A stretch of DNA of 43,628 nt from Actinomycetota bacterium (GCA_016870475.1 VGBO01000015.1:1-43628); one strand, 5' to 3'. Counted from the first letter of the stretch, positions 10,086 through 21,969 are shown. Numbers and translations: made by a program. Notes: generated from the sequence alone by a model not told the origin.

Positions 10086-13010
10086 CTACCCGGCCCGTCG
10101 ACGGCGCGCCGGGCGCTTCGGCTCGGGATCTGCCACCACGTCGAGCAACGGCCGCAGGAACCGGCCGGTGTGGCTCGTCGGGTGCGCGGCGATGTCTTCC
10201 GGGGTGCCGGCGGCGACCACCCGTCCACCGCCGCTCCCGCCCTCCGGACCGAGGTCGATCACCCAGTCCGCCGTCTTCACGACATCGAGGTTGTGCTCGA
10301 TCACGAGCACCGTGTTCCCGGCGTCGACGAGCCGCTGCAACACGCCGAGCAGCTTGCGCACGTCCTCGAAGTGCAACCCGGTCGTCGGCTCGTCGAGCAG
10401 GTAGATCGTGTGCCCCGTCGACCGCTTCGCGAGCTCCGTCGCGAGCTTCACGCGCTGCGCCTCACCGCCCGACAGCGTCGGCGCCGACTGCCCGAGCCGC
10501 ACGTACCCGAGCCCGACGTCGACGAGGGTCTCGAGGTACCGCACGATCGCCGGCTGGTTCGCGAAGAACTCCACCGCCTCCGAGCACGGCATGTCGAGCA
10601 CCTCGGCGATCGACCGCCCCTTGAACGTCACATCGAGCGTGTCCCGGTTGTAACGGGCGCCCTTGCACACCTCGCACGGCACGTACACGTCGGGCAGGAA
10701 GTGCATCTCGATCTTGATCGTGCCGTCACCCGCACAGTGCTCGCAGCGGCCGCCCTTCACATTGAAGCTGAACCGGCCGGGCTGGTAGCCGCGGACCTTC
10801 GCCTCCGTCGTCGTCGCGAACAGCTTCCGCACGTGGTCGAACACGCCCGTGTACGTCGCCGGGTTCGACCGGGGGGTCCGACCGATCGGCGACTGGTCGA
10901 TCGCGATCACCTTGTCGAGGTGCTGGAGTCCGGTGATCGAACGGTGCAGCCCCGGCGGCGTGCGCGACCCGTAGATCCGGGCCATCAACGCGTGCAGGAG
11001 GATGTCGTTCACGAGCGTCGACTTGCCGCTGCCCGACACCCCCGTCACCGCGACGAACACCCCGAGCGGGAACTCGACGTCGATGTCGGCGAGGTTGTTC
11101 TCGCGCGCACCCTTCACGACGAGCCGCTGCGCACCGGGGGTCCGGCGATCGGTCGGCACCTCGATCCGGCGACGACCCGACAGGTACTGCCCGGTCACCG
11201 AGTCCGGGTGCTCGAGCAGACCGGGCACCGGCCCCGAGTACACGACCGTGCCGCCGTGCTCGCCCGCCCCCGGACCGACGTCGACCACCCAGTCCGACAC
11301 CTTGATCGTGTCCTCGTCGTGCTCGACGACGAGGACCGTGTTGCCGAGGTCACGCAGGTGCTCGAGGGTTCCGATCAGCCGGTGGTTGTCACGCTGGTGC
11401 AACCCGATCGACGGTTCGTCGAGCACGTAGAGCACACCGACGAGCCCGCTGCCGATCTGGGAGGCGAGCCGGATCCGTTGCGCCTCACCGCCTGCGAGCG
11501 TCGCCGCCGAACGCCCGAGCGACAGGTAGTCGAGCCCCACGTCACACAGGAACCGCAGGCGGGCGTTGATCTCCTTCAGGATCCGCTCGGCGATGAGCTG
11601 CTCCCGGTCGGTGAGCTCCAACGCAGCGATCACCCCGGTCGCCTCGCCGATGGACATCGACGACAACTCGGCGATGTTGTGCCCGCCGACCGTCACCGCG
11701 AGCGGCAACGGCGCCAGACGGGCGCCCTCGCACACGTGGCACGCCACCTCGCGCATGTAGCCCTGGATCACCTCGCGCTGCGCGTCGCTCTCCGACTCCG
11801 TGTACCGCCGCTGCAGGTAGGGGATCACCCCTTCGTACCGGGCCTGGAACGAACGACGACGGCCGTACCGGTTGCGGTACTGCACCTGCAGGCGCTCACC
11901 GTCGGGCACGCCGTGCAGCAGGATCTTGCGGGCCTTCGCCCCGAGCTTCGACCACGGCTCGTCCATCGGGATGCCCCGGTCCTCGGCCACCGTCGAGATG
12001 AGCAGCTGGAAGAACCGGGCGTGGCCGCTCGCCCACGGGGCGATCGCACCGTCCGCCAAGGACAGATCGGGGTTCGGGACCACGAGCTCCGGGTCGACCT
12101 CGTAGCGGGTACCGAGGCCGTCGCACGTCGGACACGCCCCGTACGGCGAGTTGAAGCTGAAGTTCCGGGGGGCGAGCTCCTCGAAGCTCTTCCCGTCGGA
12201 GGGCCGGGCGAGGTGCTCGGAGAACACCAGCGTCTGCGGGTCGGCGTCCTTCGGCACGAGCTCGACCTCGGCGACCCCCTCGGCGAGCCGCAACGCCGTC
12301 TCGAGCGACTCGGTGAGCCGCCGCTCGATCCCCTCCCGCAACACCAAGCGGTCGACGATCACCTTGATGTCGTGCACCTCGTAGCGGGCGAGCTTCAGCT
12401 CCGCGCTCCCCCCGACCACATCCGCGAGCTCGTAGGGGGCACCGTCGACGATCACCCGGGCGAACCCGTCACGGGCGAGGTCCTCGAAGACCTTCTCGTA
12501 GGTCCCCTTGCGTCCACGGACCACCGGCGCGAGCACCTGCAGGCGGGTGCCCTCGGGGAGCTGCAGCACGTGGTCGACGATCTGCTGTGGGGACTGGCGG
12601 ACGAGCCGCTCCCCCGTCTCGGGGTCGTGGGGGATCCCCACCCGGGCGAAGAGCAGCCGCAGGTAGTCGTAGACCTCGGTGATCGTCCCCACCGTCGAAC
12701 GGGGGTTCCGGGACGCCGTCTTCTGGTCGATCGAGATCGCCGGGGACAAGCCCTCGATCACGTCGACGTCGGGCTTGTCCATCTGCCCGAGGAACTGCCG
12801 GGCGTAGCTCGACAACGACTCGACGTACCGGCGCTGGCCCTCGGCGTAGATCGTGTCGAACGCCAGCGACGACTTCCCCGACCCGGACAGTCCGGTGAAG
12901 GTGATCAGCCGGTCGCGCGGCAGGTCGAGCCCGACGTTGCGGAGGTTGTGCTCACGGGCGCCTCGCACCACCAGCCGGTCACTCACGGGAGCGGACACTA
13001 CCGGGGTCAC
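10086..13010 (-). CDS. uvrA: Excinuclease ABC subunit A
   Basis: ARENNL/AREHNL, two Walker A sites ([27 protein letters not shown]), Zn-finger CPTCDGLG and [20 protein letters not shown]. Confidence 0.97.
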   Translation of the reverse strand: MTPVVSAPVSDRLVVRGAREHNLRNVGLDLPRDRLITFTGLSGSGKSSLAFDTIYAEGQRRYVESLSSYARQFLGQMDKPDVDVIEGLSPAISIDQKTASRNPRSTVGTITEVYDYLRLLFARVGIPHDPETGERLVRQSPQQIVDHVLQLPEGTRLQVLAPVVRGRKGTYEKVFEDLARDGFARVIVDGAPYELADVVGGSAELKLARYEVHDIKVIVDRLVLREGIERRLTESLETALRLAEGVAEVELVPKDADPQTLVFSEHLARPSDGKSFEELAPRNFSFNSPYGACPTCDGLGTRYEVDPELVVPNPDLSLADGAIAPWASGHARFFQLLISTVAEDRGIPMDEPWSKLGAKARKILLHGVPDGERLQVQYRNRYGRRRSFQARYEGVIPYLQRRYTESESDAQREVIQGYMREVACHVCEGARLAPLPLAVTVGGHNIAELSSMSIGEATGVIAALELTDREQLIAERILKEINARLRFLCDVGLDYLSLGRSAATLAGGEAQRIRLASQIGSGLVGVLYVLDEPSIGLHQRDNHRLIGTLEHLRDLGNTVLVVEHDEDTIKVSDWVVDVGPGAGEHGGTVVYSGPVPGLLEHPDSVTGQYLSGRRRIEVPTDRRTPGAQRLVVKGARENNLADIDVEFPLGVFVAVTGVSGSGKSTLVNDILLHALMARIYGSRTPPGLHRSITGLQHLDKVIAIDQSPIGRTPRSNPATYTGVFDHVRKLFATTTEAKVRGYQPGRFSFNVKGGRCEHCAGDGTIKIEMHFLPDVYVPCEVCKGARYNRDTLDVTFKGRSIAEVLDMPCSEAVEFFANQPAIVRYLETLVDVGLGYVRLGQSAPTLSGGEAQRVKLATELAKRSTGHTIYLLDEPTTGLHFEDVRKLLGVLQRLVDAGNTVLVIEHNLDVVKTADWVIDLGPEGGSGGGRVVAAGTPEDIAAHPTSHTGRFLRPLLDVVADPEPKRPARRRRAG

Positions 13011-15058
13011 GCCAGGTGGCCGACGTCGCGGAGGTCTCGCTTCAGCTCCTTGATCTCGTCGCGGAGACGGGCCGCATACTCGAAGCGCAGGTCGGCGGCT
13101 GCTTCGGCCATCTCGTCCTCCAAGGTGCGGATCAACCGCTCGAGATCACCCTCGGGGAGGTCACGCGCCGCATCGACCCGTTCGCCGACCCGACGTGCCC
13201 GCTCGGCCGCCTTCGCCGTGAGCCGCTCCGGCACCGGCGCCGACGCCGACGCACCCCGCAGGTGGGCGAGGATGTCCGACACCGCCTTGCGGATCGTCGT
13301 CGGGTTGATTCCGTGCTCCGCGTTGTAGGCGGTCTGCACCATCCGCCGGCGCTGCGTCTCGCCGATCGCCCGCCGCATCGAGTCCGTCACCGTGTCGGCG
13401 TACATGACCACCCGACCGTCGACGTTGCGCGCCGCACGGCCGATCGTCTGGATCAACGACGTCTCCGACCGCAGGAACCCCTCCTTGTCCGCGTCGAGGA
13501 TCGCAACGAGGGTCACCTCCGGCAGGTCGAGGCCCTCGCGCAGCAGATTGATGCCGACCAGCACGTCGAAATCGCCGAGCCGCAACCCGCGCAGGATCTC
13601 GATCCGTTCGATCGTGTCGATGTTCGAGTGCAGGTACCGCACCCGCACCCCGAGCTCGAGCAGGTACTCGGTGAGGTCCTCCGCCATCTTCTTCGTGAGC
13701 GTGGTGACGAGGACCCGGTTCCCCTTGCCGACCTCACGGTTGATGTCCTCGAGCAGATCGTCGATCTGTCCCTTCGTCGGCCGCACCTGGATCTCCGGGT
13801 CGACGAGCCCCGTCGGCCGCACGATCTGCTCCACCACGCGCGAGGAGACGCGCAGCTCGTAGTTGCCCGGCGTCGCCGACATGAAGATGCACTGCCGCAC
13901 CCGGTCCTGCCACTCCTCGAACCGCAACGGCCGGTTGTCGGCCGCCGACGGCAACCGGAACCCGTGCTCGACGAGGGTCATCTTCCGCGAACGGTCGCCC
14001 TCGTACTGGCCGTGGATCTGGGGCACCGCGACGTGCGACTCGTCGATCACCATCAGGAAGTCGTCGGGGAAGAAGTCGATCAGCGTCGACGGCGGCTCAC
14101 CCGGCGCCCGGCCGTCGATCGGCGCCGAGTAGTTCTCGATGCCCGAACAGAATCCGACCTCCGCCATCATCTCGAGGTCGTACTGGGTGCGCATGCGCAG
14201 ACGCTGCGCCTCGAGGAGCTTCCCCTCCGCCTCGAACCGGCCGAGCTGCTGCTGCAACTCCACCTCGATGCGTTCGATCGCCCGGCGCATCCGTTCAGCG
14301 CCCGACACGTAGTGCGTCGCCGGGTACACCACGAGCTCGTTGCGCGCAGCGATCCGCTCGCCGGTGACCGGGTCGACGACGGAGATCTCCTCGATCTCAT
14401 CGCCGAACATCGTGATCCGCACGATCGTCTCGTCGTAGGCGGGGTGCACCTCGATCGTGTCGCCACGCACCCGGAACTTGCCGCGCACCAGGTTCGCGTC
14501 GTTGCGCTCGTACCGCATGTCGACCAACCGCCGCAGCACATCACGCTGGTCGACCGAAGCGCCGACCTGGAGGATCAGCAGGTTCTCCCGGTACTCCTCC
14601 GGTGAGCCGAGGCCGTAGATCGCCGACACCGACGCCACCACGATCGTGTCCCGACGGGTGAGCAACGCCTCCGTCGTGGAGTGACGCAACCGGTCGATCT
14701 CGTCGTTGATCGTCGCGTCCTTCTCGATGTAGGTGTCCGAACTCGGGAGGTACGCCTCGGGCTGGTAGTAGTCGTAGTAGCTCACGAAGTACTCGACCCG
14801 GTTGTTCGGGAAGAACTCCTTGAACTCGTTCGCGAGCTGCGCCGCCAAGGACTTGTTCGGTGCGAGCACGAGCGTCGGCTTCTGCACCGCCTCGATCGTC
14901 CAGGCGATCGTCGCACTCTTCCCCGAGCCGGTGATCCCAAGGAGGGTCTGGAACCGCTCCCCCGCCTCCACGCCCGCGACCAGACCGGCGATCGCCTGCG
15001 GCTGGTGGCCGGCGGGCCGGAAGTCGGAGACGACTTCGAAACGGGGCATGACGGCCAT
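13007..15058 (-). CDS. uvrB: Excinuclease ABC subunit B
   Basis: [54 protein letters not shown]-terminal UVR motif. Stop overlaps the uvrA start (GTGA). Start may be 15058 or 15049. Confidence 0.96.
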   Translation of the reverse strand: MAVMPRFEVVSDFRPAGHQPQAIAGLVAGVEAGERFQTLLGITGSGKSATIAWTIEAVQKPTLVLAPNKSLAAQLANEFKEFFPNNRVEYFVSYYDYYQPEAYLPSSDTYIEKDATINDEIDRLRHSTTEALLTRRDTIVVASVSAIYGLGSPEEYRENLLILQVGASVDQRDVLRRLVDMRYERNDANLVRGKFRVRGDTIEVHPAYDETIVRITMFGDEIEEISVVDPVTGERIAARNELVVYPATHYVSGAERMRRAIERIEVELQQQLGRFEAEGKLLEAQRLRMRTQYDLEMMAEVGFCSGIENYSAPIDGRAPGEPPSTLIDFFPDDFLMVIDESHVAVPQIHGQYEGDRSRKMTLVEHGFRLPSAADNRPLRFEEWQDRVRQCIFMSATPGNYELRVSSRVVEQIVRPTGLVDPEIQVRPTKGQIDDLLEDINREVGKGNRVLVTTLTKKMAEDLTEYLLELGVRVRYLHSNIDTIERIEILRGLRLGDFDVLVGINLLREGLDLPEVTLVAILDADKEGFLRSETSLIQTIGRAARNVDGRVVMYADTVTDSMRRAIGETQRRRMVQTAYNAEHGINPTTIRKAVSDILAHLRGASASAPVPERLTAKAAERARRVGERVDAARDLPEGDLERLIRTLEDEMAEAAADLRFEYAARLRDEIKELKRDLRDVGHLA

Positions 15059-15121
15059 GCTACGGAGGCGGCACGATCCGACGGTTCCGGCCTCGCGGCC
15101 CGGACCGTGGCCGAGGCGACC

Positions 15122-15406
15122 GACGCCGTCGGCGTGTACCGGGTCGCTGCCGTGCGCACCCCCCGCCGCACCGAAGTGCGGGCCGCGCTCACCGAAGCCG
15201 GGATCGAGACTCGGATCCCGTGGGCGACCCCGTGCCACCTGCTCGCACCGTTCGCCGCCCAACGCGTCAGCCGACTCCCCGTGAGCGAGGAGGCCGGCGA
15301 GCAGCTCCTCGCCCTCCCGCTCCACCCCCACCTCACCACCGACGACGTCGACCGCGTGTGCGCGGTACTCGCCACCGCGCTCGAACGGAGCACGGTCGCC
15401 GCCTGA
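15122..15406 (+). pseudogene. C-terminal remnant of DegT/DnrJ/EryC1-type aminotransferase
   Basis: [87 protein letters not shown] matches the C-terminal end of the family as I know it. The PLP-lysine and N-terminal domain are absent. Confidence 0.65.
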
Positions 15407-15423
15407 ACCGACCGGCGTGGCGG

Positions 15424-16092
15424 CTAGGACGCCGGCGGCGTCTTCGCGAACGTGTCCGGATCGGGGATCGACACCTCGGGCCGGTCGCCCATCCACTCCC
15501 AGCAGGCGTCGACGGCAGCGTCGAGAGCGTCGGGTGCGCCGCTGTTGTCGACCACGAAGTCGGCGAGCGCCCGACGCTCCTCGCGGGTCGCCTGGTTCGC
15601 GATCCGGGCCCGGGCGTCGTCCTCGGTGAAGTTCCGGTGCTGCATCAGGCGCTGCACGGCGACGTCGACCGGCACGTCGACGACGATCACGCCGGACCAC
15701 TCGATGAGCCGGTACTGCGGCCCCTCGGTGAACAACGGGATGTCGAGCACCGTGCAGTTCCCCGCCCGACCCGACTCGACCGTGCGCCGTGCGAGCTCGC
15801 GGCGGATCGCCGGGCCCATGATCCCGTTCAGCGTCGCCAACGCGTCCTTGTCGTTGAACACGATCGCCGCGACCGCAGCCCGGTCGAGCGCGCCGTCGGC
15901 GCCCACGATGTGGGCGCCAAACGCGTCGACCATCTTCTGCAGCGTCGGGGAACCGGCCGCCTGCAGCTCACGGACGATGAGGTCGGAATCGACCACCGTC
16001 GCCCCGCGCGCCTCGAGCCGCGACGCGACCGACGACTTCCCGGAACCGATCCCGCCGGTGAGGGCGAACAACGCCATCGTGGTGCGCATCAC
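15424..16092 (-). CDS. coaE: Dephospho-CoA kinase
   Basis: [57 protein letters not shown]; location next to rpsA. Confidence 0.93.
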   Translation of the reverse strand: MMRTTMALFALTGGIGSGKSSVASRLEARGATVVDSDLIVRELQAAGSPTLQKMVDAFGAHIVGADGALDRAAVAAIVFNDKDALATLNGIMGPAIRRELARRTVESGRAGNCTVLDIPLFTEGPQYRLIEWSGVIVVDVPVDVAVQRLMQHRNFTEDDARARIANQATREERRALADFVVDNSGAPDALDAAVDACWEWMGDRPEVSIPDPDTFAKTPPAS

Positions 16093-16124
16093 CCTCCCCC
16101 CGATCGGTGGACCCGGCGGACCGG

Positions 16125-17513
16125 TCAGGCCTCGCCGGCGGCGTCGCCCTCGACGGTGACCTCGGCCTCGGCTGCGACCTCGGCGCCGCCTTCGGCACCG
16201 GCCTCACCCTCGTCACCGTGCTCGGCGTAGTACTCCTCCCACGCCTGCTGTGCCTCGGTCGTCGCGCCCTCGGCGTACTCGTAGGTGCCGCCGATGTAGT
16301 TGCCCTGGTCGTCGTACATGTGGGCGCCGAACGCCTCCTGGTACTCCGCCGCCACGACGCCACCCTCGGCCGCCTGCTTGATCGACAGGCTGATGCGCCG
16401 CCGCTGCAGATCGAGGTCGATGATCTTCACCCACAGCTCCTCGCCGGGGGTCACGACCTGCTCGGGCAACTCCACGTGGTGCGAGGACATCTCCGAGATG
16501 TGCACCAGACCCTCGATGCCGTCGCCGACCTGGACGAAGGAACCGAACGGGACGAGCTTGGTGACCCGGCCGTAGACGAGCTCGCCGACCCGGTGGTTCG
16601 ACGCGAACTCCTGCCACGGATCCTGCTGGGTCGCCTTGAGCGAGAGGCTGATCCGGTCGCGGTCGAGATCGACCTCGAGGACCTGCACCTGCACCTCGTC
16701 GCCGACCTGCACCACCTGGGAGGGATGGTCGACGTGCTTCCAGGACAGCTCCGACACGTGGATGAGGCCGTCCATGCCGCCGAGGTCGACGAACGCACCG
16801 AAGTTCACGACCGAGGACACCACACCACTGCGGACCTCGCCCGGCTTCAGGTTGGCGAGGAACTCCTCGCGCTGCTCCTTCTGGGTCTCCTCGAGCCACT
16901 GCCGGCGGGAGAGGACGACGTTGTTGCGGTTCTTGTCGAGCTCGATGATCTTCGCCTCGAGCGACCGGCCGACGTACGGCGCTAGGTCCCGCACTCGACG
17001 CAGCTCAACGAGCGACGCCGGGAGGAACCCGCGCAGGCCGATGTCGATGATGAGGCCGCCCTTGACGACCTCGATGACCGGGCCGGCGACGTAGCCGTCG
17101 CTCTCCTTGATCGCCTCGATCTTGCCCCACGCCCGCTCGTACTGGGCCCGCTTTTTCGACAGGATCAGCCGGCCGTCCTTGTCCTCTCGCTGCAGCACGA
17201 GGGCCTCGACCTGCTCGCCGAGCTTCACGACCTCTGAAGGGTCGACGTCGTTGCGGATCGACAGCTCACGCGCCGGGATCACGCCCTCCGACTTGTAGCC
17301 GATGTCGAGGAGGACCTCGTCGCGATCGACCTTCACGACCACGCCGTCGACGATCTGGCCGTCCTCGACCTCGACCATGGTCGACGCGTACACGTCGTCC
17401 ATGGACATGCCGGCGAGATCGTTCTCGGTCACCCTGCGGGGCGTGTACTCGCCGCTCTCGTCGAAGGTGCCCATGCCGGGCGTGGTTGCGATGTCGATGG
17501 TCTGGTCGGTCAC
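16125..17513 (-). CDS. rpsA: 30S ribosomal protein S1 (four S1 domains)
   Basis: Repeated S1 domains (DGVVVKVDRDEVLLDIGYKSEGVIP; GPVIEVVKGGLIIDIGLRGFLPASLVE; SGVVSSVVNFGAFVDLGGMDGLIHVSELSWKHVDHP; YGRVTKLVPFGSFVQVGDGIEGLVHISEMS). Acidic C-terminal tail. GTG start at 17513. Confidence 0.95.
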   Translation of the reverse strand: MTDQTIDIATTPGMGTFDESGEYTPRRVTENDLAGMSMDDVYASTMVEVEDGQIVDGVVVKVDRDEVLLDIGYKSEGVIPARELSIRNDVDPSEVVKLGEQVEALVLQREDKDGRLILSKKRAQYERAWGKIEAIKESDGYVAGPVIEVVKGGLIIDIGLRGFLPASLVELRRVRDLAPYVGRSLEAKIIELDKNRNNVVLSRRQWLEETQKEQREEFLANLKPGEVRSGVVSSVVNFGAFVDLGGMDGLIHVSELSWKHVDHPSQVVQVGDEVQVQVLEVDLDRDRISLSLKATQQDPWQEFASNHRVGELVYGRVTKLVPFGSFVQVGDGIEGLVHISEMSSHHVELPEQVVTPGEELWVKIIDLDLQRRRISLSIKQAAEGGVVAAEYQEAFGAHMYDDQGNYIGGTYEYAEGATTEAQQAWEEYYAEHGDEGEAGAEGGAEVAAEAEVTVEGDAAGEA

Positions 17514-17641
17514 GGGGTGGGTCGTCTCGTTCGGGGAGCCGGGGTCGACTCCGGGTTGATGCACAACAGTCGCCGAGCCCACGACGCGCGGAAGGCGCAC
17601 CACGAACGGGCGAGCGCCGATAGTAGCAGCGCCGGGGTCGC

Positions 17642-18373
17642 TCATCCCAAGGGACGACGGGCGAGCACGAGGAACTCCGGCGTGTCCGTCGTGGGCGCGA
17701 CCTCGGCGTACGCACCCGGCGTGACCGACCACACCGCCTCCACCTCGAGACCCACCGCATCGCAGAGGAGCCGCAGCTCCCGCGGCGTGTAGCACGCCGT
17801 CCACAGGTCGGTCTCCACCCGCTCGCCCGGCGGTGACCGCAGCTCCGTCACCTCGCGGTTCACGCCGGTCGCCGCGTCGAACACGTCACGCTCCGGCTCG
17901 AGGTACCGCACCTGGAAGTACGCCGAGAACGCCGACAGGGCGAGCCGTCCCCCCGGACGCAGCGCCGCGGCGACCTCGCGGAGCACCGCGCGGTCCTCCG
18001 CGAGCGCCCGATCGGGGTCGGGAAGGCCGAACCCGCCCTGGCACAGGGACACGGCCGCGTCGAAGGACCCGGGACGCACCGGGAGCCGTCGGGCGTCGCC
18101 ACGCACCACCCGCAACCCCGCGGCGACAGCGATCCCGACGAACGTGCGGGAGATGTCGACCCCCACCACCTCGACGCCACGGTCCGAGAACTCGGCGACA
18201 TGACGCCCCGGACCACAGCCCACGTCGAGCAACCGTGAACCCGGACCGAGCCCGAGCACCGTCGACAGGAAGTCGACCTCCTGGCGCGTCCCCCGGGTGA
18301 AGGAATAGCGGAGGTACGACTCCCCGAGGTGGTCGGCCACCTCCTCGAACCAGTGCGCACGCCGCACGGTCAC
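17642..18373 (-). CDS. Class I SAM-dependent methyltransferase
   Basis: [63 protein letters not shown]. Confidence 0.85.
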   Translation of the reverse strand: MTVRRAHWFEEVADHLGESYLRYSFTRGTRQEVDFLSTVLGLGPGSRLLDVGCGPGRHVAEFSDRGVEVVGVDISRTFVGIAVAAGLRVVRGDARRLPVRPGSFDAAVSLCQGGFGLPDPDRALAEDRAVLREVAAALRPGGRLALSAFSAYFQVRYLEPERDVFDAATGVNREVTELRSPPGERVETDLWTACYTPRELRLLCDAVGLEVEAVWSVTPGAYAEVAPTTDTPEFLVLARRPLG

Positions 18374-18380
18374 GCGACCG

Positions 18381-21098
18381 TCACTTCGCGTCGGCCCACG
18401 TCCGCCCGTTCGAGAGGTGCACGGCGAGCGGCACCCGCAACGCGAACGCCCCCGCCATCGTCTCCACCACGAGGGACTCCGCTGCGTCGAGCTCGTCCGG
18501 AGGGACCTCCACGATGATCTCGTCGTGCACCTGCAGCACGATCCTCGACACCATCGCCCGGTCCTCGAGCGCCGCATCGAGGCGCACGAGCGCCACCTTG
18601 AAGATGTCCGCCGCGAGCCCCTGGATCCCGGCGTTCATCGCCTGCCGCTCACCGGCCTGACGGATCCGGAAGTTCGACGACGCCAACTCTGGGATCTGTC
18701 GCCGTCGACCGAAAAGTGTCTCCGTGTACCCGCGCCGACGGGCCTCCTCGACCGTGCGCTCCATGTAGGCGTGCACCGCCGGGAACGCACCGAAGTAGGC
18801 GTCGAGGATCCCGGCCGCCTCCGACGTGGGGATGTTCAGGCGCTGCGCGAGGCCGTACGCCTCCATCCCGTAGGCGAGGCCGTAGGAGACCATCTTCGCC
18901 CGGGACCGCTGGTCGGCGTCGACGTCGGCCTCCGCCACCCCGAAGACCCGCGCCGCCGTCGCCGTGTGCACGTCGCGACCCGACTCGAACGCGTCGATGA
19001 GCCCCGGGTCCTCCGCGAGGTGCGCGATGCACCGCAGCTCGATCTGGTTGTAGTCGGCGACGACGAGCAGATGGCCGGGAGCAGCGACGAACGCCGAACG
19101 GAACCGCCGCCCGAGCTCGCTGCGCACCGGAATGTTGTGCAGGTTCGGTTCCTCGGAGCTGAGCCGGCCGGTGCGCGCCACCGTCTGGTTGAACGTGGCG
19201 TGGATCCGACCGTCGGCCGCCACCTCGGCGAGCAACCCCTCCCCGTAGGTCGACCGCAGCTTCTCGACCTCGCGGTACCGCAGCAGGTGCTCCACGATCG
19301 GGTGCGCACCGACGAGCTTCTCGAGCGTCGCCGCATCGGTGGAGAAGCCGGTCTTCGTCTTCTTCTGGGGCGCGAGACCGAGCTCGTCGTAGAGCACGGT
19401 GCGGAGCTGCGGCGTCGAGTTCACGTTGAACTCGTGGCCGGCGTCCTCCCAGATGCGAGCGGTGAGGTCGGTCGCCTCCTCAGCGAGCTCCTTCCCGAGC
19501 CGCAGCAACGCATCGCTGTCGACGGCGATGCCGAGCTGCTCCATGCGGGCGAGCACCCGCACGAGCGGCACCTCGACCTCGTCGTGCAGACGCCGCAGAC
19601 CCTGTGCGTCGAGTGCTGCGAGCAACGGTTCGACGAGCGCAGCGACCGCCGCCGCCTCGAGCGCCGCGGGACGGGCGTCGTCGACCGCACCGACCGAGCC
19701 GAAGTCGAGCATCCCCTGCGCCGTCGCCTCGGCCGAGGTCTCGAGCGACACGCCCGCATACCGGTCGACGACCGCACCGATCGGGTACCGCGCCTCGGCC
19801 GGATCGAGCAGGTAGGCCGCGATCTGCGTGTCGAGCGCCAGGGTCTCCACGTCGACCCAGCGGTCGAGCAGCACGCGCAGAAGCCGCTTCGCGTCGTGCG
19901 CCACGACCGGTCGGCCACCGGGCCCGACCAGCGCGACGAGCGCGGCCCGCACGTCGGGGTCGTCGAGCATCCGTACCGGGAACCACGACACCGCCACCGG
20001 GCCGACGCCGTCGGGCGGTCCGGCGTCGAGGAACGCCACCCCGTCGAGCACGGCGCGCCGCCCCACCGTCGCCCACGACCCCGCCACCGCGACCGGCACC
20101 GCCGGCGACGACGCCGCCGCACGCAACCGCTGCGCCACCGCAGCGGGGTCGTCGAGCGCGTCGACGGTGACCTCGAGCGACGCCGGCGGGACAACGGCGG
20201 CCACATCGGGATCGACCTGACCGAGCGAGGCGAGCGCCTCGACGAGACGGTCGAAGAGCGAACGGAACTCCAGGAAGTCGAAGAGCCGGCGGACCTCCGC
20301 CAGATCGACCGCACCGAGGTGCAGGTCGGCGAGGGGGACCTCGAGGGGGACGTCACGGACGAGCCGCATCATGAACAGGTTCGACCGCACCTGCGCCTCG
20401 TGCTCGGCGAGACCGGCACGGACCTTCGGTGTCTGTGCGTCGAGGGCGGCGTAGATGCCGTCGACCCCACCGTGCGCGGTGACGAGCTTCGCTGCCGTCT
20501 TCTCCCCCACGCCCGGCACGCCCGGCAGGTTGTCCGACGGATCGCCGCGCAACGCCGCGTAGTCGACGTACTGCGCGGGCGTCACCCCCGTCCGATCGAA
20601 GATCCCCGCCTCGTCGTAGAGCACGTAGTCCGACACGCCCCGGCGGTTGTAGAGCACCCGCACGTGCGGATCCTCGACGAGCTGGTAGGCGTCGCGGTCG
20701 CCGGTCACGACGATCACGTCGTCACCGTGGTCGCGCGCCCGGGTCGCGAGCGTCGCGATCAGGTCGTCCGCCTCGTACCCCGGCAGCTCGAGGGCCGGCA
20801 CACCGATCACCTCCACGACCTGGCGGACGAGACCGAGCTGCTGGCGGAGGATGTCCGGCGCCTCCTCACGGTGGGCCTTGTAGGTCGGCGTCGCCTCGTG
20901 CCGGAACGTCGGCTCCGGACGGTCGAACACCACGGCGATCCCGTCGGGCCGGTGGTCGCGCAACAGGTTCACGAGCATCGACGTGAACCCGAACACGGCG
21001 TTCGTGACCTGACCCGACGCCGTCGCCATGTCGGTCGGCAACGCGAAGAACGCCCGGTAGGTGAGCGAGTTCCCGTCGACGAGGAGGTAGGTCGCCAC
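18381..21098 (-). CDS. polA: DNA polymerase I
   Basis: N-terminal 5'-3' exonuclease (YLLVDGNSLTYRAFFALP; GDRDAYQLV). Polymerase motifs DYNQIELRCIAHLAEDPGL, RSRAKMVSYGLAYGMEAYGLAQRL, VLQVHDEIIVEVP. Confidence 0.96.
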   Translation of the reverse strand: MATYLLVDGNSLTYRAFFALPTDMATASGQVTNAVFGFTSMLVNLLRDHRPDGIAVVFDRPEPTFRHEATPTYKAHREEAPDILRQQLGLVRQVVEVIGVPALELPGYEADDLIATLATRARDHGDDVIVVTGDRDAYQLVEDPHVRVLYNRRGVSDYVLYDEAGIFDRTGVTPAQYVDYAALRGDPSDNLPGVPGVGEKTAAKLVTAHGGVDGIYAALDAQTPKVRAGLAEHEAQVRSNLFMMRLVRDVPLEVPLADLHLGAVDLAEVRRLFDFLEFRSLFDRLVEALASLGQVDPDVAAVVPPASLEVTVDALDDPAAVAQRLRAAASSPAVPVAVAGSWATVGRRAVLDGVAFLDAGPPDGVGPVAVSWFPVRMLDDPDVRAALVALVGPGGRPVVAHDAKRLLRVLLDRWVDVETLALDTQIAAYLLDPAEARYPIGAVVDRYAGVSLETSAEATAQGMLDFGSVGAVDDARPAALEAAAVAALVEPLLAALDAQGLRRLHDEVEVPLVRVLARMEQLGIAVDSDALLRLGKELAEEATDLTARIWEDAGHEFNVNSTPQLRTVLYDELGLAPQKKTKTGFSTDAATLEKLVGAHPIVEHLLRYREVEKLRSTYGEGLLAEVAADGRIHATFNQTVARTGRLSSEEPNLHNIPVRSELGRRFRSAFVAAPGHLLVVADYNQIELRCIAHLAEDPGLIDAFESGRDVHTATAARVFGVAEADVDADQRSRAKMVSYGLAYGMEAYGLAQRLNIPTSEAAGILDAYFGAFPAVHAYMERTVEEARRRGYTETLFGRRRQIPELASSNFRIRQAGERQAMNAGIQGLAADIFKVALVRLDAALEDRAMVSRIVLQVHDEIIVEVPPDELDAAESLVVETMAGAFALRVPLAVHLSNGRTWADAK

Positions 21099-21106
21099 GA
21101 CCGGAC

Positions 21107-21688
21107 TCAGCCGACGGGTGGCCGCAGGTCGCCGTCGACAACACGCTGGGCGACGGCCCGCATCGTCGACCGCTCCGCCATCGCGGTGGTCTGCACGAAC
21201 CGGAACGCCGCCTGCTCGGCGAGACCGCACTCGTCCATGAGCAGACCCTTCGCCCGATCGAGCAGCTTGCGGGTCTCGAGGCGATCCTCGAGGTCGCCGA
21301 CCTGGTCGTGCAGCGCCTTCATCTCGGCGAACCGGCCGAGCGCCACCTCGATCGCCGGTACGAGGTCGGAGCGCTGGAACGGCTTCACGAGGTACGCGAG
21401 CGCTCCGGCGTCGCGCGCCTGCACGATCAGGTCCCGCTGACTGAACGCCGTCAGGATCAACGTGGCCGCAAGCCGCTCCTCGTTGACGAGGCGCGCCGCG
21501 GCGATGCCGTCGAGCCCCGGCATCTTCACGTCGAGGATCACGAGATCGGGTTCGAGCGTCCGCACGAGATCGAGCACCTCGTCGCCTCGGCCCGTCTCGC
21601 CGACGACCTCGTAGCCCTCGTCCTCGAGGGACTCCCGCAGGTCGAGACGGATGATCGCCTCGTCCTCTGCGATCACGATCCGCGTCAT
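21107..21688 (-). CDS. ANTAR-domain response regulator (PdtaR-like antiterminator)
   Basis: Receiver: RIVIAEDEAIIRLDLRESLEDEGY, DLVILDVKMPGLDGI, LVKPFQ. C-terminal ANTAR: RKLLDRAKGLLMDECGLAEQAAFRFVQTTAM. Confidence 0.92.
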   Translation of the reverse strand: MTRIVIAEDEAIIRLDLRESLEDEGYEVVGETGRGDEVLDLVRTLEPDLVILDVKMPGLDGIAAARLVNEERLAATLILTAFSQRDLIVQARDAGALAYLVKPFQRSDLVPAIEVALGRFAEMKALHDQVGDLEDRLETRKLLDRAKGLLMDECGLAEQAAFRFVQTTAMAERSTMRAVAQRVVDGDLRPPVG

Positions 21689-21716
21689 CGCGCTACCTTA
21701 CGCGCCATCACCGTCG

Positions 21717-21797
21717 TGCCCGGGGCGGGACTCGAACCCGCACGCCTTGCGGCAAGGGATTTTGAGTCCCCCGTGTCTGCCATTCCACCACCCGGGC
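21717..21797 (-). tRNA. tRNA-Leu (anticodon CAA)
   Basis: Reverse complement GCCCGGGTGGTGGAATGGCAGACACGGGGGACTCAAAATCCCTTGCCGCAAGGCGTGCGGGTTCGAGTCCCGCCCCGGGCA. Acceptor GCCCGGG/CCCGGGC, loop CTCAAAA. Confidence 0.92.
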
Positions 21798-21969
21798 GGG
21801 CAACCGGATGCTACCGGTCCACCATCGGGACACCCTGCCCCTGCAAGGCTGTGGCCGAAGTCACGCCCCGGATGAACGATTTCCGTCCGAGGAGTGAAAC
21901 CTCACCGCACCGCACGAGGTCGGAACAGTCGACCATCGTCCACCCCCCCCTCGGAGCCGACCGGACCCC

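Noticed and set aside
8646-13328. Very long plus-strand ORF of 1560 aa
   Set aside because: Antisense to uvrC, uvrA and the uvrB 3' end; Arg/His/Asp-rich shadow translation with no recognisable domain.
13016-14605. Plus-strand ORF of 529 aa across uvrB
   Set aside because: Antisense shadow of uvrB, whose helicase motifs are clear.
18381-21098. Loss of proofreading residues in the PolA 3'-5' exonuclease region
   Set aside because: A degenerate middle domain is usual for actinobacterial PolA, so it is not novel.
18417-21440. Plus-strand ORF of 1007 aa
   Set aside because: Antisense to polA and the ANTAR regulator; shadow ORF caused by GC-rich codon bias.
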